Position numbers and translations under genes: made by a program. From Treponema sp. (GTDB lineage: Bacteria; Spirochaetota; Spirochaetia; Treponematales; Breznakiellaceae): DNA of 64,000 nucleotides. Where the stretch lies: contig WRLF01000009.1 of the NCBI GenBank assembly GCA_009777735.1, forward strand, positions 1 through 64,000, given 5' to 3'. Positions 16,846-25,838 of the stretch are shown piece after piece (the stretch's first letter is position 1; the number at the start of each line of letters is the position of its first letter). Under the pieces are notes generated by a model. That model did not search any database, had not been told where the DNA came from, and saw only the letters and a list, made by a program, of their open reading frames with translations.

Positions 16846-18354
16846 TTATTCCTCTTGTTCTCCTTCTTCATCACCATAACTCAATTCCAGCACCGTGCCG
16901 CAATTAGGACAATTAATGGTACTGCCGGAAGAGTCAGCCATATCAAGGGCAAATATCACATGGCATTCGGGACATTCCACTTCTTCTGCTATCCCCTCTT
17001 CGTCTGAAGCTTCATCTCCTTCATCCACATCATCAAAATCCTGTTGATCTTCGTCTTCTACAATTTCAACAGAGTCATCAATCAGGTTCCGCAGGGCTTC
17101 AAGCTGCTGTACAGAAATATTTTTCATCGCGTCAAGTTCTTCCTGGGTAAGCTCAAGGAAGTCCTCAATGTAATCAATATCATTGTCAAGCAATGCCTGG
17201 GCAACTTCGGGATCAACGCCCGGAAGTTCTGAAATGCGGGAAAGTTCTTCTGTTACGTCATCGCCAAACAGTTCCGAAACAGCACGCCTGGATTCAGCAG
17301 CTATGTCCATTTCTGCAAATTGGCTTTCCGTTTTCACATCTATCATCCAGTCAGTCAGCTTATTGGCCAGGCGGACATTAAGCCCCTGCTTGCCTATCGC
17401 CAGAGACAACTGTAAATCGCTGACCACGGCCAGGGCTTTTTTTGATTTCTCGCTAAGGACAATCACATCCCTGACATTTGCCGGTGAAAGAGCATTTTTT
17501 ATAAAACGCCTGGGATCGGGATCATATTTTAAGATATCGATCTTTTCTCCTTCAAGTTCTTTTATTACCGCCTGTATCCGCACACCCTTGAGGCCGACAC
17601 AGGCGCCGACCGGGTCTACATCATCGCGGTTTGAATAAACGGCAAGCTTCGTGCGGTAACCTGCTTCCCTGACAATTTTATGTATTTCCACAGTCTTGTC
17701 GTAAACTTCGGGAACCTCAAGCTCAAAGATAGCCCGTACAAATTCGGGATCGGTGCGTGACAGAACAATCTGCAATCCGGATGAGGATTTGTTTACTTCC
17801 TTGATAAGCGTTTTGATTCGGTCGTTAAGGTGGTACGTCTCACGGGACGATTGGTTCTTTTTGGGTAAAACGCCTTCTATTTTTCCCAGATTGACATAAA
17901 TAGCCCCGTTCTTTTCACGTTGATAATAACCGACAATAATTTCACCCACTTTATCCTTGAACTCGGAATACAGGCTGTCTTTTTGGATTTCCCTGATTGA
18001 CTGGTGTGCAGTCTGTTTGGCAAGCTGTACCGATTGACGGTTGAATTCCCTTGCGGCATCTATGGGAACAAGCATCTCATCTCCAACATCAGCGTCGGGG
18101 TTGAGTTCCCGTGCTTCAAAAAGATCGATTTCATCAACCGGGTTGTACACATCATCGTGTTCGACAACTTTTTTTCTTGAGAGTATTGCAACCTGGTCGT
18201 CGTCATCAAACCTGACAATGGCGTTTTCGTCTGTACCAAAGCGTTTCCGGTAAGCCGCCAGGAGCATATCCTCAATGGTTTTCTGGATAAGCTCTTCTGA
18301 AAGACCTCGTTCCTGGCTTAATTGGCGGATCGCCTCCGACATATTAGTGCCCAA
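16846..18354 (-). CDS. nusA: Transcription termination/antitermination factor NusA with C-terminal zinc-ribbon-like tail
   Basis: NusA binds RNA polymerase and nascent RNA. The 502 residues comprise the N-terminal domain, S1, two KH domains (RDDVDPVGACVGLKGVRIQA; LAIGKQGLNVRLA), then one helix-hairpin-helix-like acidic repeat (about 370-425), a strongly acidic linker, and a CPEC-x20-CPNC motif near the end that looks like a zinc ribbon. That tail is unusual for NusA. The start is TTG at 18354, supported by AGGAGGAG at good spacing; the in-frame ATG at 18342 would be 21 bases from it. No rimP precedes it, unlike the common order. It heads the operon running to lptG. Confidence 0.95.
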   Translation of the reverse strand: MGTNMSEAIRQLSQERGLSEELIQKTIEDMLLAAYRKRFGTDENAIVRFDDDDQVAILSRKKVVEHDDVYNPVDEIDLFEARELNPDADVGDEMLVPIDAAREFNRQSVQLAKQTAHQSIREIQKDSLYSEFKDKVGEIIVGYYQREKNGAIYVNLGKIEGVLPKKNQSSRETYHLNDRIKTLIKEVNKSSSGLQIVLSRTDPEFVRAIFELEVPEVYDKTVEIHKIVREAGYRTKLAVYSNRDDVDPVGACVGLKGVRIQAVIKELEGEKIDILKYDPDPRRFIKNALSPANVRDVIVLSEKSKKALAVVSDLQLSLAIGKQGLNVRLANKLTDWMIDVKTESQFAEMDIAAESRRAVSELFGDDVTEELSRISELPGVDPEVAQALLDNDIDYIEDFLELTQEELDAMKNISVQQLEALRNLIDDSVEIVEDEDQQDFDDVDEGDEASDEEGIAEEVECPECHVIFALDMADSSGSTINCPNCGTVLELSYGDEEGEQEE

Positions 18355-18375
18355 TGTATTACTCCTCCTCTTAAA

Positions 18376-18406
18376 ACAAAAAAAAGGGCTTCTTGCAGCC
18401 CCTTTT
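18376..18406 (-). terminator. Intrinsic terminator just upstream of nusA
   Basis: On the minus strand AAAAGGGGCT-loop-AGCCCTTTTTTTT forms a stem with one bulge followed by eight T. It ends about 10 bases before the nusA ribosome binding site. It can end the transcript of the upstream phosphatase gene, or act as an attenuator in the nusA leader. The remaining 18407-18646 contains short inverted repeats (ACACC/GGTGT near 18570) but no gene. Confidence 0.7.
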
Positions 18407-18646
18407 ACCTTAGAAGTCTATACTGTCATACCCAGCCTGACATGTTATAAAAACAATGTCAACCAAGTACTACCGGCACAACGGGATTCCATTTATTGCC
18501 GGTTTTCCCAAGGGAAACGCGCCGCACAGGGAAACGGGGATCAACACCCCCGCCCTTAACACCGGTTAATCAGGTGTCAGTAACATCATATTAAAAATCG
18601 ATGAAGGTGTCAAGGGTGGTATCAGGTACCGTTTTCTATGTGTTCA

Positions 18647-20998
18647 TTAATCCTTGATTTTTTTTCTCATGGTAAGAAGATTTTTATTGTCCAGTCGCAC
18701 ATATCTGATTTTGTCCATTAGTTTATGAACAAAGAAAATCCCAAGACCGCCAATTTTCCGGTTTAATACAGCAATATCCAAATCCGGATCTGCCTGGTCA
18801 AGCGGATTGTAGGGCCGGCCTGTATCTTCAAACCTGATGACCGCCTCTTTTTCCTCTATAAACACGTACAGAGCAACAGTGCCGCTTTCCGGTGCATAGG
18901 CATAATGGACAATATTCATAAAAATTTCCTCTACCGCCATATCAATATCGTTTTGCAATGCGCTGGGGCAATGGTGCTGCTTGAGTTCTTCGTTTACAAA
19001 ATCTATTGCTTTGTGCAGGTTGTCAATGTTTGCGTCAAGGATTAATTTTTTTATGGTCGTCATTTCGGCACCGTATTGTTTAATTTCCAGTACCAACATG
19101 GTAATGTCATCCGCCTGCACTGTTTTTTCCGAGAAATGGTCAATTTCCTTTTTAACCTCAGAAAGCAGTTCCTTTGACGTGGTTTTGTCGGTTTTGTTCA
19201 ATACATCAAGCAGCCGTTGTTCGGTAAAAAAATCTCCTCCGGCATTCATGGCTTCTGTTACGCCGTCGGTATACATATACAGGATATCACCGGGTTCCAG
19301 GATTATTTCCTCTTCCCGGTATACGGCATTTTCCTTCCATCCCAGAATGGCGCAGGGTTTTGTTGTTAAAAACACATAATCATTGCCGCTTTTTTTTACC
19401 AGCGGCGGATTGTGCCCCGCGTTGACAAAGATAAATCTTCCGCTTGGTATATTGTAGTAACCCATGAATGCGGTGACAAACATCATCGCTTCGTTGTTTT
19501 CGCAGAGTGTTTTGTTTACTGCCTCAAAAACCTCTGCAGGATCTTCACATGCATACACTTTATTTGCTATTAGAGTTTTCGCAATTACCATAAACAGGGC
19601 GGCAGGCACGCCTTTGCCTGAAACATCCGCAATTACAACGGCAAGATTGTTTTTATCAACCAAAAAGAAATCAAAAAAATCCCCGCCGACCTCTTTTGCC
19701 GGGTACATGGCAGCGCTTAACTCAAATTCATGCCTGTCAGGGAAAGGCGGAAAAATGCAGGGAAGCAAACTTGACTGTATCTCTGCGGCTATATTCAGCT
19801 CCGCTTTTATCCGCTCTTTTTCAGCGTGCGCCTGGGCATAGGCTTCGATGGATTTCTGCAATTCGACAGTCATTTTGTTAAATGCCCGGGCAAGCATTCC
19901 CAGTTCGTCATTGGAAACATCATCAACCTGTATGTTAAGATTGTCCAGTGATATTTGAGTAACGCCGGATGTCAGCTTTTTTATGGGCACATATATTATT
20001 TTTAATGCTATAAAATGCGCAAGGCACATTATGGCAACCGTTGTCAGCAATAGAGACAGGATAAACCGTTTGTTGAGCCGATCTGTCTCCATGAATATCT
20101 CGTCTGTGGGAGCATACACCAAAAGATGCCAGCCGTTATCCATAATCTGGTTTAAAGACAGATACTCTGCATTGTCAATCATAACCCATGATACGTTTAT
20201 ATCGTAGGCGTTTTGCCAGATACCGCTCACCGAATCGATTATTCGGGAGAGCTGCGTCCTGGAACTATCCTCAAGCGTAACCCGCGAAAAGAAACCGGCG
20301 TTTGGTATTGTGTTGGCAATGATATAGTCATGCGCAATGTCGTACAAGACAACAATGCTGTTTTCCGTGGGTTTTATTTCGGTTATTGCATTTAACACCC
20401 CGTCCATATCCCAGTCTATAATGGAAATGCCGAGCACATCGCCGTTTGCATTAAATATTCCCGCCCCTGCGGTTGTTACAAAGTTATTGGTAGTATCATC
20501 AATGTAGGGTTCTATCCATACAACCTTGTAAGGCTCCTCTACTTTTCGCAAAATCTCGTTATACCAGCCCAGGCTGTGATAATCGTAATCATCTTCGATG
20601 AAATCAAGGCGCACCTCTCCTTCCTCTTTATCAAAGAACGCATGAATGCCCATACGGAGCGTGTTTTCATTATAGGCGTAGGGTTCAAACCAGAAACCGC
20701 CTCCTAAGGCGGTTGGGAAACTGCGAATGGCATCAAGCGCCGACAATTCGCCAATATCAAGCGACTGCGAGGTATAGAATAACAGCCCGCTGGTGGCAAG
20801 ATGTATGGTGTCACGCTCTATTTCAGCCAGCACTTTGTTTGTTCTTTCTGATTTTAATTCAATTAATTTTCTGATACCTTCCAGACGCTGGCGCTGGTAA
20901 GTCGAGGTGATTACTGATGAATACAAAGCAACAGCCGCACCGAAACAGGTTAATAAAACCAGCGTTATGGTCAGGAGTTTGAATTTTATCGAGTACAT
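18647..20998 (-). CDS. SpoIIE/RsbU-type serine phosphatase with sensor, HAMP and RsbW-like ATPase domain
   Basis: 783 residues: TM helix (about 8-28), extracytoplasmic dCache-like sensor, TM helix (about 308-332), HAMP (about 335-395), PP2C/SpoIIE phosphatase (about 400-620; KEVGGDFFDFF, SGKGVPAALFM, YMYTDGVTEA) and a C-terminal HATPase of anti-sigma-kinase type (about 655-783; EEIFMNIVHYAY, GLGIFFVHKLMD). Phosphatases of this class dephosphorylate a STAS antagonist while RsbW-like kinases phosphorylate it. Here both activities appear in one chain. The ATG follows the STAS gene stop without a gap. No sigma factor gene is nearby, so the output may be a c-di-GMP, chemotaxis or unlinked sigma target. 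Confidence 0.92.
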   Translation of the reverse strand: MYSIKFKLLTITLVLLTCFGAAVALYSSVITSTYQRQRLEGIRKLIELKSERTNKVLAEIERDTIHLATSGLLFYTSQSLDIGELSALDAIRSFPTALGGGFWFEPYAYNENTLRMGIHAFFDKEEGEVRLDFIEDDYDYHSLGWYNEILRKVEEPYKVVWIEPYIDDTTNNFVTTAGAGIFNANGDVLGISIIDWDMDGVLNAITEIKPTENSIVVLYDIAHDYIIANTIPNAGFFSRVTLEDSSRTQLSRIIDSVSGIWQNAYDINVSWVMIDNAEYLSLNQIMDNGWHLLVYAPTDEIFMETDRLNKRFILSLLLTTVAIMCLAHFIALKIIYVPIKKLTSGVTQISLDNLNIQVDDVSNDELGMLARAFNKMTVELQKSIEAYAQAHAEKERIKAELNIAAEIQSSLLPCIFPPFPDRHEFELSAAMYPAKEVGGDFFDFFLVDKNNLAVVIADVSGKGVPAALFMVIAKTLIANKVYACEDPAEVFEAVNKTLCENNEAMMFVTAFMGYYNIPSGRFIFVNAGHNPPLVKKSGNDYVFLTTKPCAILGWKENAVYREEEIILEPGDILYMYTDGVTEAMNAGGDFFTEQRLLDVLNKTDKTTSKELLSEVKKEIDHFSEKTVQADDITMLVLEIKQYGAEMTTIKKLILDANIDNLHKAIDFVNEELKQHHCPSALQNDIDMAVEEIFMNIVHYAYAPESGTVALYVFIEEKEAVIRFEDTGRPYNPLDQADPDLDIAVLNRKIGGLGIFFVHKLMDKIRYVRLDNKNLLTMRKKIKD

Positions 20999-21310
20999 TT
21001 ATATCAGCAACTCATTCAATGCAGCCATGCCTAAAACATTTTTGACGTTACTGGAGGGTTTTTCAATACCAAAAGTACCGCCTGCTTTTTTCAGATCTCT
21101 ATGTGTTTTAAGGATCACCCTAATCCCGGCGGAAGACAGGAATTCAACCTGGCTCATATTAAGGATTATTTTTGTCACTCCGTTTTTTATGGCTTCTTCC
21201 AGTTTTTCCTGGATAGGCAAAGCATAAACGGAATCGATCCGGCCTTTTATGGTAAATAGCACGCCATCAGGGGTTTCATCGTTCATAATTATAGAATCTT
21301 CTATTTTCAT
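20999..21310 (-). CDS. STAS-domain anti-sigma-factor antagonist
   Basis: A 103-residue SpoIIAA/RsbV-like protein. The segment LNMSQVEFLSSAGIRVILKT contains the likely phosphorylated serine (LSSAG, about residue 58). It is the probable substrate of the downstream phosphatase/kinase, forming a partner-switching module. GAGGT precedes the ATG, and a good promoter lies upstream at 21334-21362. Confidence 0.93.
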   Translation of the reverse strand: MKIEDSIIMNDETPDGVLFTIKGRIDSVYALPIQEKLEEAIKNGVTKIILNMSQVEFLSSAGIRVILKTHRDLKKAGGTFGIEKPSSNVKNVLGMAALNELLI

Positions 21311-21333
21311 GATTTTTACCTCTTTTAAATGGC

Positions 21334-21362
21334 ATTTTATTCTCTTATTTCTAGGCTGTCAA
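21334..21362 (-). promoter_or_regulatory. Sigma-70-type promoter of the STAS/phosphatase operon
   Basis: TTGACA (21357-21362) and TAAAAT (21334-21339) are separated by 17 bases on the minus strand, about 24 bases upstream of the STAS start codon. Near-consensus. Confidence 0.65.
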
Positions 21363-21456
21363 GTACAACTTAAAATGGTTTTATATGAAACCGGAACGAA
21401 CAACCACTGTGGCAGACCTCAGTACCATAAGCCCGGCGGTGTACTTCATTACTTCT

Positions 21457-23727
21457 TCAAGACAGATAATGATTGATCAAACAACCATCCAGCAGAATCT
21501 GCCGTTCGCTTGCAGTTAGATCACCGAGGGTGACGGTTATCGTAAAAAGCTTTTCATCAAGCACGTAAGCCGTGATGGTTTTTGCCTCGTCACGAACAGC
21601 CTGCGCGATACCGGGAAAGAAAACATAACTGCCAAGACTGAATACCGTTTCATCGGTAATGAGGAAAGGCAGAATCCCCCAGTTAATAAGATTTGAACGA
21701 TACCGTTTAGTGGCGTATTCAAGGGCAAAGTTTGCCGAGCCTCCAAGCACCCTCTGGCAGGAAGCGGCTTGCTCACGGGCAGAACCGTCACCGGGCTTGC
21801 GTGCATAAATAGCGCTGCCAATCCCAACAACATCAAGTGTAATCTCCTCACATCCAGGTATGCCTTGAATTTGCCTGAAAATACCTGATATCTCTTCACT
21901 TTTACCTTTTACCTTTTCACTTGCAAGCGCCTGCACCGCCTTCGCCCGGTCCACATAACCGGGATCCTTGCGACTGAGAGTAAATTCCGCCAGCCTGATG
22001 GGGTTTGAGCGGTACGACGAAGTTTCGCCTGAGGGGATAAGTTCATCGGTGGTAGTAACCGGGTCGGTGATAAAGCTGACGATTTTAACCAGCAGATGTT
22101 CCGGCAGGGCGGGCATTGCCGGCCAGTCCCTGATGTTGGGGCCAAAAACCAGTTCGGTTTCCGGTAAAGGTCTGCCAGTACCGTCATACACCCGCTTATC
22201 GTAAATGCCCCGGTCAAAAAAGAACCGGTACTTGCCAAATGGTATATCCAATTCAGTGGCGGCGGTGATCCTGCCGCCGTTAATGGCAGTTGCGGCAATG
22301 GAACGGGCGTCCATCAGCGCAACTGAAGCTATCTGCCCTTCACCGGGTTTTGATCCTTCCCGGTTTGGGAAGTTGCGGGTGGCATGGCGCAGTGAAAGTT
22401 CTCCGTTTGCCGGGGTGTCCCCCGCACCAAAGCAGGGGCCGCAAAATGCTTCACGCATTAAAACTCCGGCGCTCATAAAAATTTCGGCGGCGCCGTTTTT
22501 TACCAGTTCAAGATATGTCGGCTGGCTTTCCGGGTATACGCTCATGGTAAAGTTGCCGTTGCCGACTGATGCTTCCTTCATAATATCCGCTGCTGCCATA
22601 ATATTATCAAAAATGCCGCCTGCACAGCCGACTATGACCGCTTGCTCCGCCCAAATGCCGCCGTTACGATACTTGGCTTTCAGGTTGAGCTGCAGGTTCG
22701 GGTTACCCAGAGCCTTTAACCCATCTTCTTCGGTTTGTGCCAAAATATCCCGTGCGTTGTGCTGCAATTCCTTAATCGTATATACATTACTTGGATGGAA
22801 TGGCAATGCAATACACGGCTCAATCCGGGAAAGGTCAACATGGACAAAGCCGTCATAATATGCGGCGGCGGCAGGTTTAAGTTCGCGGTACTCCCCTGCC
22901 CTGCCCCGGACAGCCAGATAGTCCTTGACGGCGGAATCTGTTTGCCAGATTGACGACCAGCAGGTGGTCTCGGTGGTCATTACATCAATGCCGTTGCGGA
23001 AATCCACCGGCAGCCCGGCAACACCGTCCCCGATAAATTCCATCACTTTATTTTTCACATAACCGCTTTTGAACACCGCTGCGATAAGCGTTAGCGCAAC
23101 ATCGTGGGGGCCAACACCTGCTGCCGGTTCTCCGGTGAGGTACACTGCTACAACTTCCGGGCGGGTAATGTCATACGTCCTGCCGACAAGCTGTTTTGCC
23201 AGTTCGCCGCCGCCCTCCCCTACTGCCATTGTACCCAGCGCTCCGTAACGGGTATGGCTGTCAGAGCCCAGTATCATTTTACCGCAGCCGGCCATCATCT
23301 CGCGGTTATATGTGTGTATAACGGCAAGGTGGGGAGGCACATAAATGCCGCCGTACTTTTTCGCCGCGCTGAGAGCAAACACATGGTCATCCTGGTTGAT
23401 CGTTCCGCCGACTGCACAAAGGCTGTTATGGCAATTCGTCAGCACATACGGCACAGGGAATTTGTCCATGCCGCTTGCTCGCGCCGTTTGAATAATGCCC
23501 ACATAGGTAATATCATGTGAAGCGAGCGAATCAAATTTCAACCGCAGGTTATGTTCATCGCCGGTGTTATGTGAGGCTAAAATCCCGTAAGTAATTGTCC
23601 CTTTCTTTGCCTCATTTTTTGAGATGTCAACCCCCGCCTGCCTGAGTTTTGCTTCAGCATCGGTATCGTCTGGTATAATCAACGACCCGTTAATCAAAAA
23701 TGCCCCGGTATCAAACACTTGTATCAC
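21457..23727 (-). CDS. Aconitase-family hydratase (YbhJ-like)
   Basis: 756 residues resembling the YbhJ branch of the aconitase superfamily more than citric-cycle aconitase, judged from memory of the segment YVLTNCHNSLCAVGGTIN. The [4Fe-4S] ligands are probably the cysteine in IVGCAGG and the pair in CGPC, and the swivel domain is at the C terminus. The substrate of this branch is not established. A heptanucleotide repeat is translated in the linker before the swivel domain (about 603-611, SEKVKGKSEE). The start ATG is at 23727; the repeats at 23734-23754 lie just upstream. It stands alone on the minus strand. Confidence 0.85.
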   Translation of the reverse strand: MIQVFDTGAFLINGSLIIPDDTDAEAKLRQAGVDISKNEAKKGTITYGILASHNTGDEHNLRLKFDSLASHDITYVGIIQTARASGMDKFPVPYVLTNCHNSLCAVGGTINQDDHVFALSAAKKYGGIYVPPHLAVIHTYNREMMAGCGKMILGSDSHTRYGALGTMAVGEGGGELAKQLVGRTYDITRPEVVAVYLTGEPAAGVGPHDVALTLIAAVFKSGYVKNKVMEFIGDGVAGLPVDFRNGIDVMTTETTCWSSIWQTDSAVKDYLAVRGRAGEYRELKPAAAAYYDGFVHVDLSRIEPCIALPFHPSNVYTIKELQHNARDILAQTEEDGLKALGNPNLQLNLKAKYRNGGIWAEQAVIVGCAGGIFDNIMAAADIMKEASVGNGNFTMSVYPESQPTYLELVKNGAAEIFMSAGVLMREAFCGPCFGAGDTPANGELSLRHATRNFPNREGSKPGEGQIASVALMDARSIAATAINGGRITAATELDIPFGKYRFFFDRGIYDKRVYDGTGRPLPETELVFGPNIRDWPAMPALPEHLLVKIVSFITDPVTTTDELIPSGETSSYRSNPIRLAEFTLSRKDPGYVDRAKAVQALASEKVKGKSEEISGIFRQIQGIPGCEEITLDVVGIGSAIYARKPGDGSAREQAASCQRVLGGSANFALEYATKRYRSNLINWGILPFLITDETVFSLGSYVFFPGIAQAVRDEAKTITAYVLDEKLFTITVTLGDLTASERQILLDGCLINHYLS
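21894..21921 (-). repeat. Heptanucleotide tandem repeat inside the aconitase-like gene
   Basis: Units CTTCACT, TTTACCT, TTTACCT, TTTCACT on the plus strand, read in frame on the minus strand as a Lys/Glu/Ser segment in an interdomain linker. Confidence 0.75.
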
Positions 23728-23733
23728 ACTCTT

Positions 23734-23754
23734 ACCTCTTACCTATAACCTCAC
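23734..23754. repeat. Short heptanucleotide repeat upstream of the aconitase-like gene
   Basis: CTTACCT, CTTACCT, ATAACCT followed by a degenerate unit. It belongs to the same class of 7-base repeats seen inside genes elsewhere in the window. Confidence 0.6.
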
Positions 23755-23768
23755 TCCCGAATATCTCA

Positions 23769-23840
23769 CACAGAGACACGGAGGCACAGAGGAAGAAATA
23801 AAAATATTCTCTAATTCTCCGTGTCTTAGTGTCTCCGTGC
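23769..23840. repeat. Palindromic octanucleotide repeat (CACAGAGG / CTCCGTGC)
   Basis: Three 8-base units on the left (CACAGAGA, CACGGAGG, CACAGAGG; 23769-23792) are mirrored by CTCCGTGT, CTTAGTGT, CTCCGTGC (23817-23840), so the element can fold into a long hairpin. The same units occur in frame inside hydF. It lies in the gap between two minus-strand genes. Confidence 0.85.
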
Positions 23841-23859
23841 GAGGTTCTTATCCGAGACA

Positions 23860-24309
23860 TCAAAAGTCTTCCCTAAACACAAAAATCCCCGATATCCTGT
23901 CTGCGCTGATGTTGATACGCAGCGACAGCGGCCAGGCGCTTCCTGGTATCCGGTAGAGTATATAATCACCTCTATCCTGCACCCCTTCCCCAAGTACCCT
24001 CTGCACAACTGCCCTGGCATCGCCAATTCTCATGCCATACACGGATCGTAACCCTATCTGCCAGACTCTGTCCCGGAAAATATAGAAATCACCCTCGTTG
24101 TATATAAAAACGACATCATCCTGCCATACTTCCCCGCCTCTTGCCGCATGAACAGACTGTGGTATGCCATAACGCATCATTAAGTCGTCAAGCTTTAGAC
24201 CGACAAATAAGAGGATTTCATCGCTCTGGCCCTGATTTTGAGACCACACAGGCGAAACAGTCATAAGCAAGACAGCGAAAGTCATGGGAAATAATAGTTT
24301 TTTCTTCAT
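23860..24309 (-). CDS. Small exported protein of unknown function
   Basis: About 149 residues from the ATG at 24309, which begins a signal peptide (MKKKLLFPMTFAVLLMTVSP, likely cleaved after VWSQ). A longer reading from 24345 would put 12 non-signal residues in front. The mature part has repeated short beta-like segments (DVVFIYNEGDFYIFRDRVW) and a C terminus ending in FVFREDF. I do not recognise the family. It follows the 469-residue exported protein by about 56 bases and is probably cotranscribed. Confidence 0.75.
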   Translation of the reverse strand: MKKKLLFPMTFAVLLMTVSPVWSQNQGQSDEILLFVGLKLDDLMMRYGIPQSVHAARGGEVWQDDVVFIYNEGDFYIFRDRVWQIGLRSVYGMRIGDARAVVQRVLGEGVQDRGDYILYRIPGSAWPLSLRINISADRISGIFVFREDF

Positions 24310-24365
24310 AATACCACTGTAGCCGGGAATAGGCCTGTTATACAAGTAATCCCGGCCAGGGGTTG

Positions 24366-25763
24366 TCAGGGATCAAACGCTGTTTCGATGGGAACTCTGA
24401 CCAGGTTGATGTAATGGCCGTTGGGTAACACCCTTCGTTCGCCATTGACTATACGTTCCTGATGCGGGTAACGGTTTCTGACCGCACTGATTGATGTTTC
24501 TTCGGCGCTTTCAAAAACGGTTACCTGAAATATGCCCTGTTCGTTAAAGTAGGGGATGAGTGCCAAAACGTGGAAATACTGGCGTATGCGCGGACCGCGG
24601 GGGTCTGCCGGACCTTGTTCATTGTTAATTGCGGCAAGATACAACCTGCCCGGCTCATCAATAGCCAGAGTGTACAACAGGGGCAGAATTCCCTCAATAC
24701 CATATCCGGCATTTTCCAGAAAACCGGGATACGTATGGAGCGATGTTAAATTTCTTCCCCGGAGAAACATCTGGGAAAAAGGCTGACTGCGTACCTCAAT
24801 TTCTGTGAGTCTGCCGAATGCAGGTGAGCGCAGCCTTATCCAGGCCTGCGATGCGAGGTTTCTAATCCAGTCAAGGCCGAAGAAGGGGGCACGCTGGTCT
24901 TCCCATATAGAAGTAAATAATGAACCCCGGTCTCCAAAAGGCGCTTTTAATTGATCTATGGCAAGCCGTTCTCCGGTGACTGGCCTGAGCATACCGTCAA
25001 TCAGCCACTTGATAAAACCGGAACAATTAAGCCCTGGTTGTCCCTGTTGTTCAAGGCCGGTTTCAATGTAGACATAACGACCCGTGCTGTCGATAGCTCC
25101 GTCATCAGTAAAACGGAGCTGCGGCAGCCGTTCCCGTACTTGTGCTACAAACTGACGCTGGCTGCGGTAGTCGTCCGGATTTGGATCAAAATACCTGCGC
25201 GGGAATGCATCACCGGCAAAGTTTAAAACTTCGTTCATAGGCAAGGTGTAGAGTCTTTCAAATGATACCGGGAGGGGCAGGGAACGCACTATGTAGGCAT
25301 CGTACAAAACCACGTCCATTTGACACCTTTCTGCAGTAAAAGGCCTGAATTGCACATACACATAAGGATCGCTGCGGAGAAAAACGCGTATACGGGTTGC
25401 AGCTCCTGTGTCTCTGCGGCGGGTAAGTATCCATGAACCCTGCGCCCAGCCGGGGAAACGCCCGGTATTGGTACCGGGAACAGCCGAGCTGACGAAACCG
25501 GCAGTTAATTCCCTGGCAAAAATAACCATAAATTCATCCTGGGCTGCTTCAACACGCAGATGGACTCTGCCGCCGCCGTCCAGGTTAAACATGGCAGGGG
25601 AGTTCGCCAGAACTCTGCCGGGATCTGCCGTAAGCCAGGTATCCCTGGCCCTGGCCCTCAATGCGGAATCATCGACGATTCCTCTGACTGGTTTGTCCTG
25701 ACCATAAGACAGAGAAAGTGCAAAACCCAGACAAACAGCCATGAAAATTATTTTTTTAGCCAT
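24366..25763 (-). CDS. Exported protein, possible NlpC/P60-like cysteine hydrolase
   Basis: About 465 residues with a signal peptide (MAKKIIFMAVCLGFALSLSYG). A second start at 25775 is possible, but its AGG lies too close. Near residue 250 the segment NCSGFIKWLIDG resembles the active-site cysteine region of NlpC/P60 peptidoglycan hydrolases (usually DCSG). Histidines follow near 346 (HTYPGF) and 401 (HVLALI). The spacing is wider than usual, so the family is only a suggestion. It would act in the periplasm. It is divergent from htrA, with 75 bases between. Confidence 0.6.
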   Translation of the reverse strand: MAKKIIFMAVCLGFALSLSYGQDKPVRGIVDDSALRARARDTWLTADPGRVLANSPAMFNLDGGGRVHLRVEAAQDEFMVIFARELTAGFVSSAVPGTNTGRFPGWAQGSWILTRRRDTGAATRIRVFLRSDPYVYVQFRPFTAERCQMDVVLYDAYIVRSLPLPVSFERLYTLPMNEVLNFAGDAFPRRYFDPNPDDYRSQRQFVAQVRERLPQLRFTDDGAIDSTGRYVYIETGLEQQGQPGLNCSGFIKWLIDGMLRPVTGERLAIDQLKAPFGDRGSLFTSIWEDQRAPFFGLDWIRNLASQAWIRLRSPAFGRLTEIEVRSQPFSQMFLRGRNLTSLHTYPGFLENAGYGIEGILPLLYTLAIDEPGRLYLAAINNEQGPADPRGPRIRQYFHVLALIPYFNEQGIFQVTVFESAEETSISAVRNRYPHQERIVNGERRVLPNGHYINLVRVPIETAFDP

Positions 25764-25803
25764 AAAAAGACGCATACCTGCTTTTATTATCGACTTTTTT
25801 GTG

Positions 25804-25809
25804 TATAAT
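25804..25809 (+). promoter_or_regulatory. -10 element of the htrA promoter
   Basis: A perfect TATAAT lies 29 bases before the htrA ATG; the -35 region is T-rich but weak. GGAGGAAAG precedes the start codon. Confidence 0.45.
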
Positions 25810-25838
25810 ACATAGTAGGTAACGGAGGAAAGTATACT

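Noticed and set aside
18430-18475. TTGACA upstream of nusA as its promoter
   Set aside because: TTGACA occurs on the minus strand near 18463 but no -10 hexamer lies at 16-18 bases, so I do not call it.
23769-23840. Intrinsic terminator between the exported proteins and the aconitase gene
   Set aside because: Palindrome arms are long but lack a T-run and match the octanucleotide repeat of hydF, so it is classed as a repeat.
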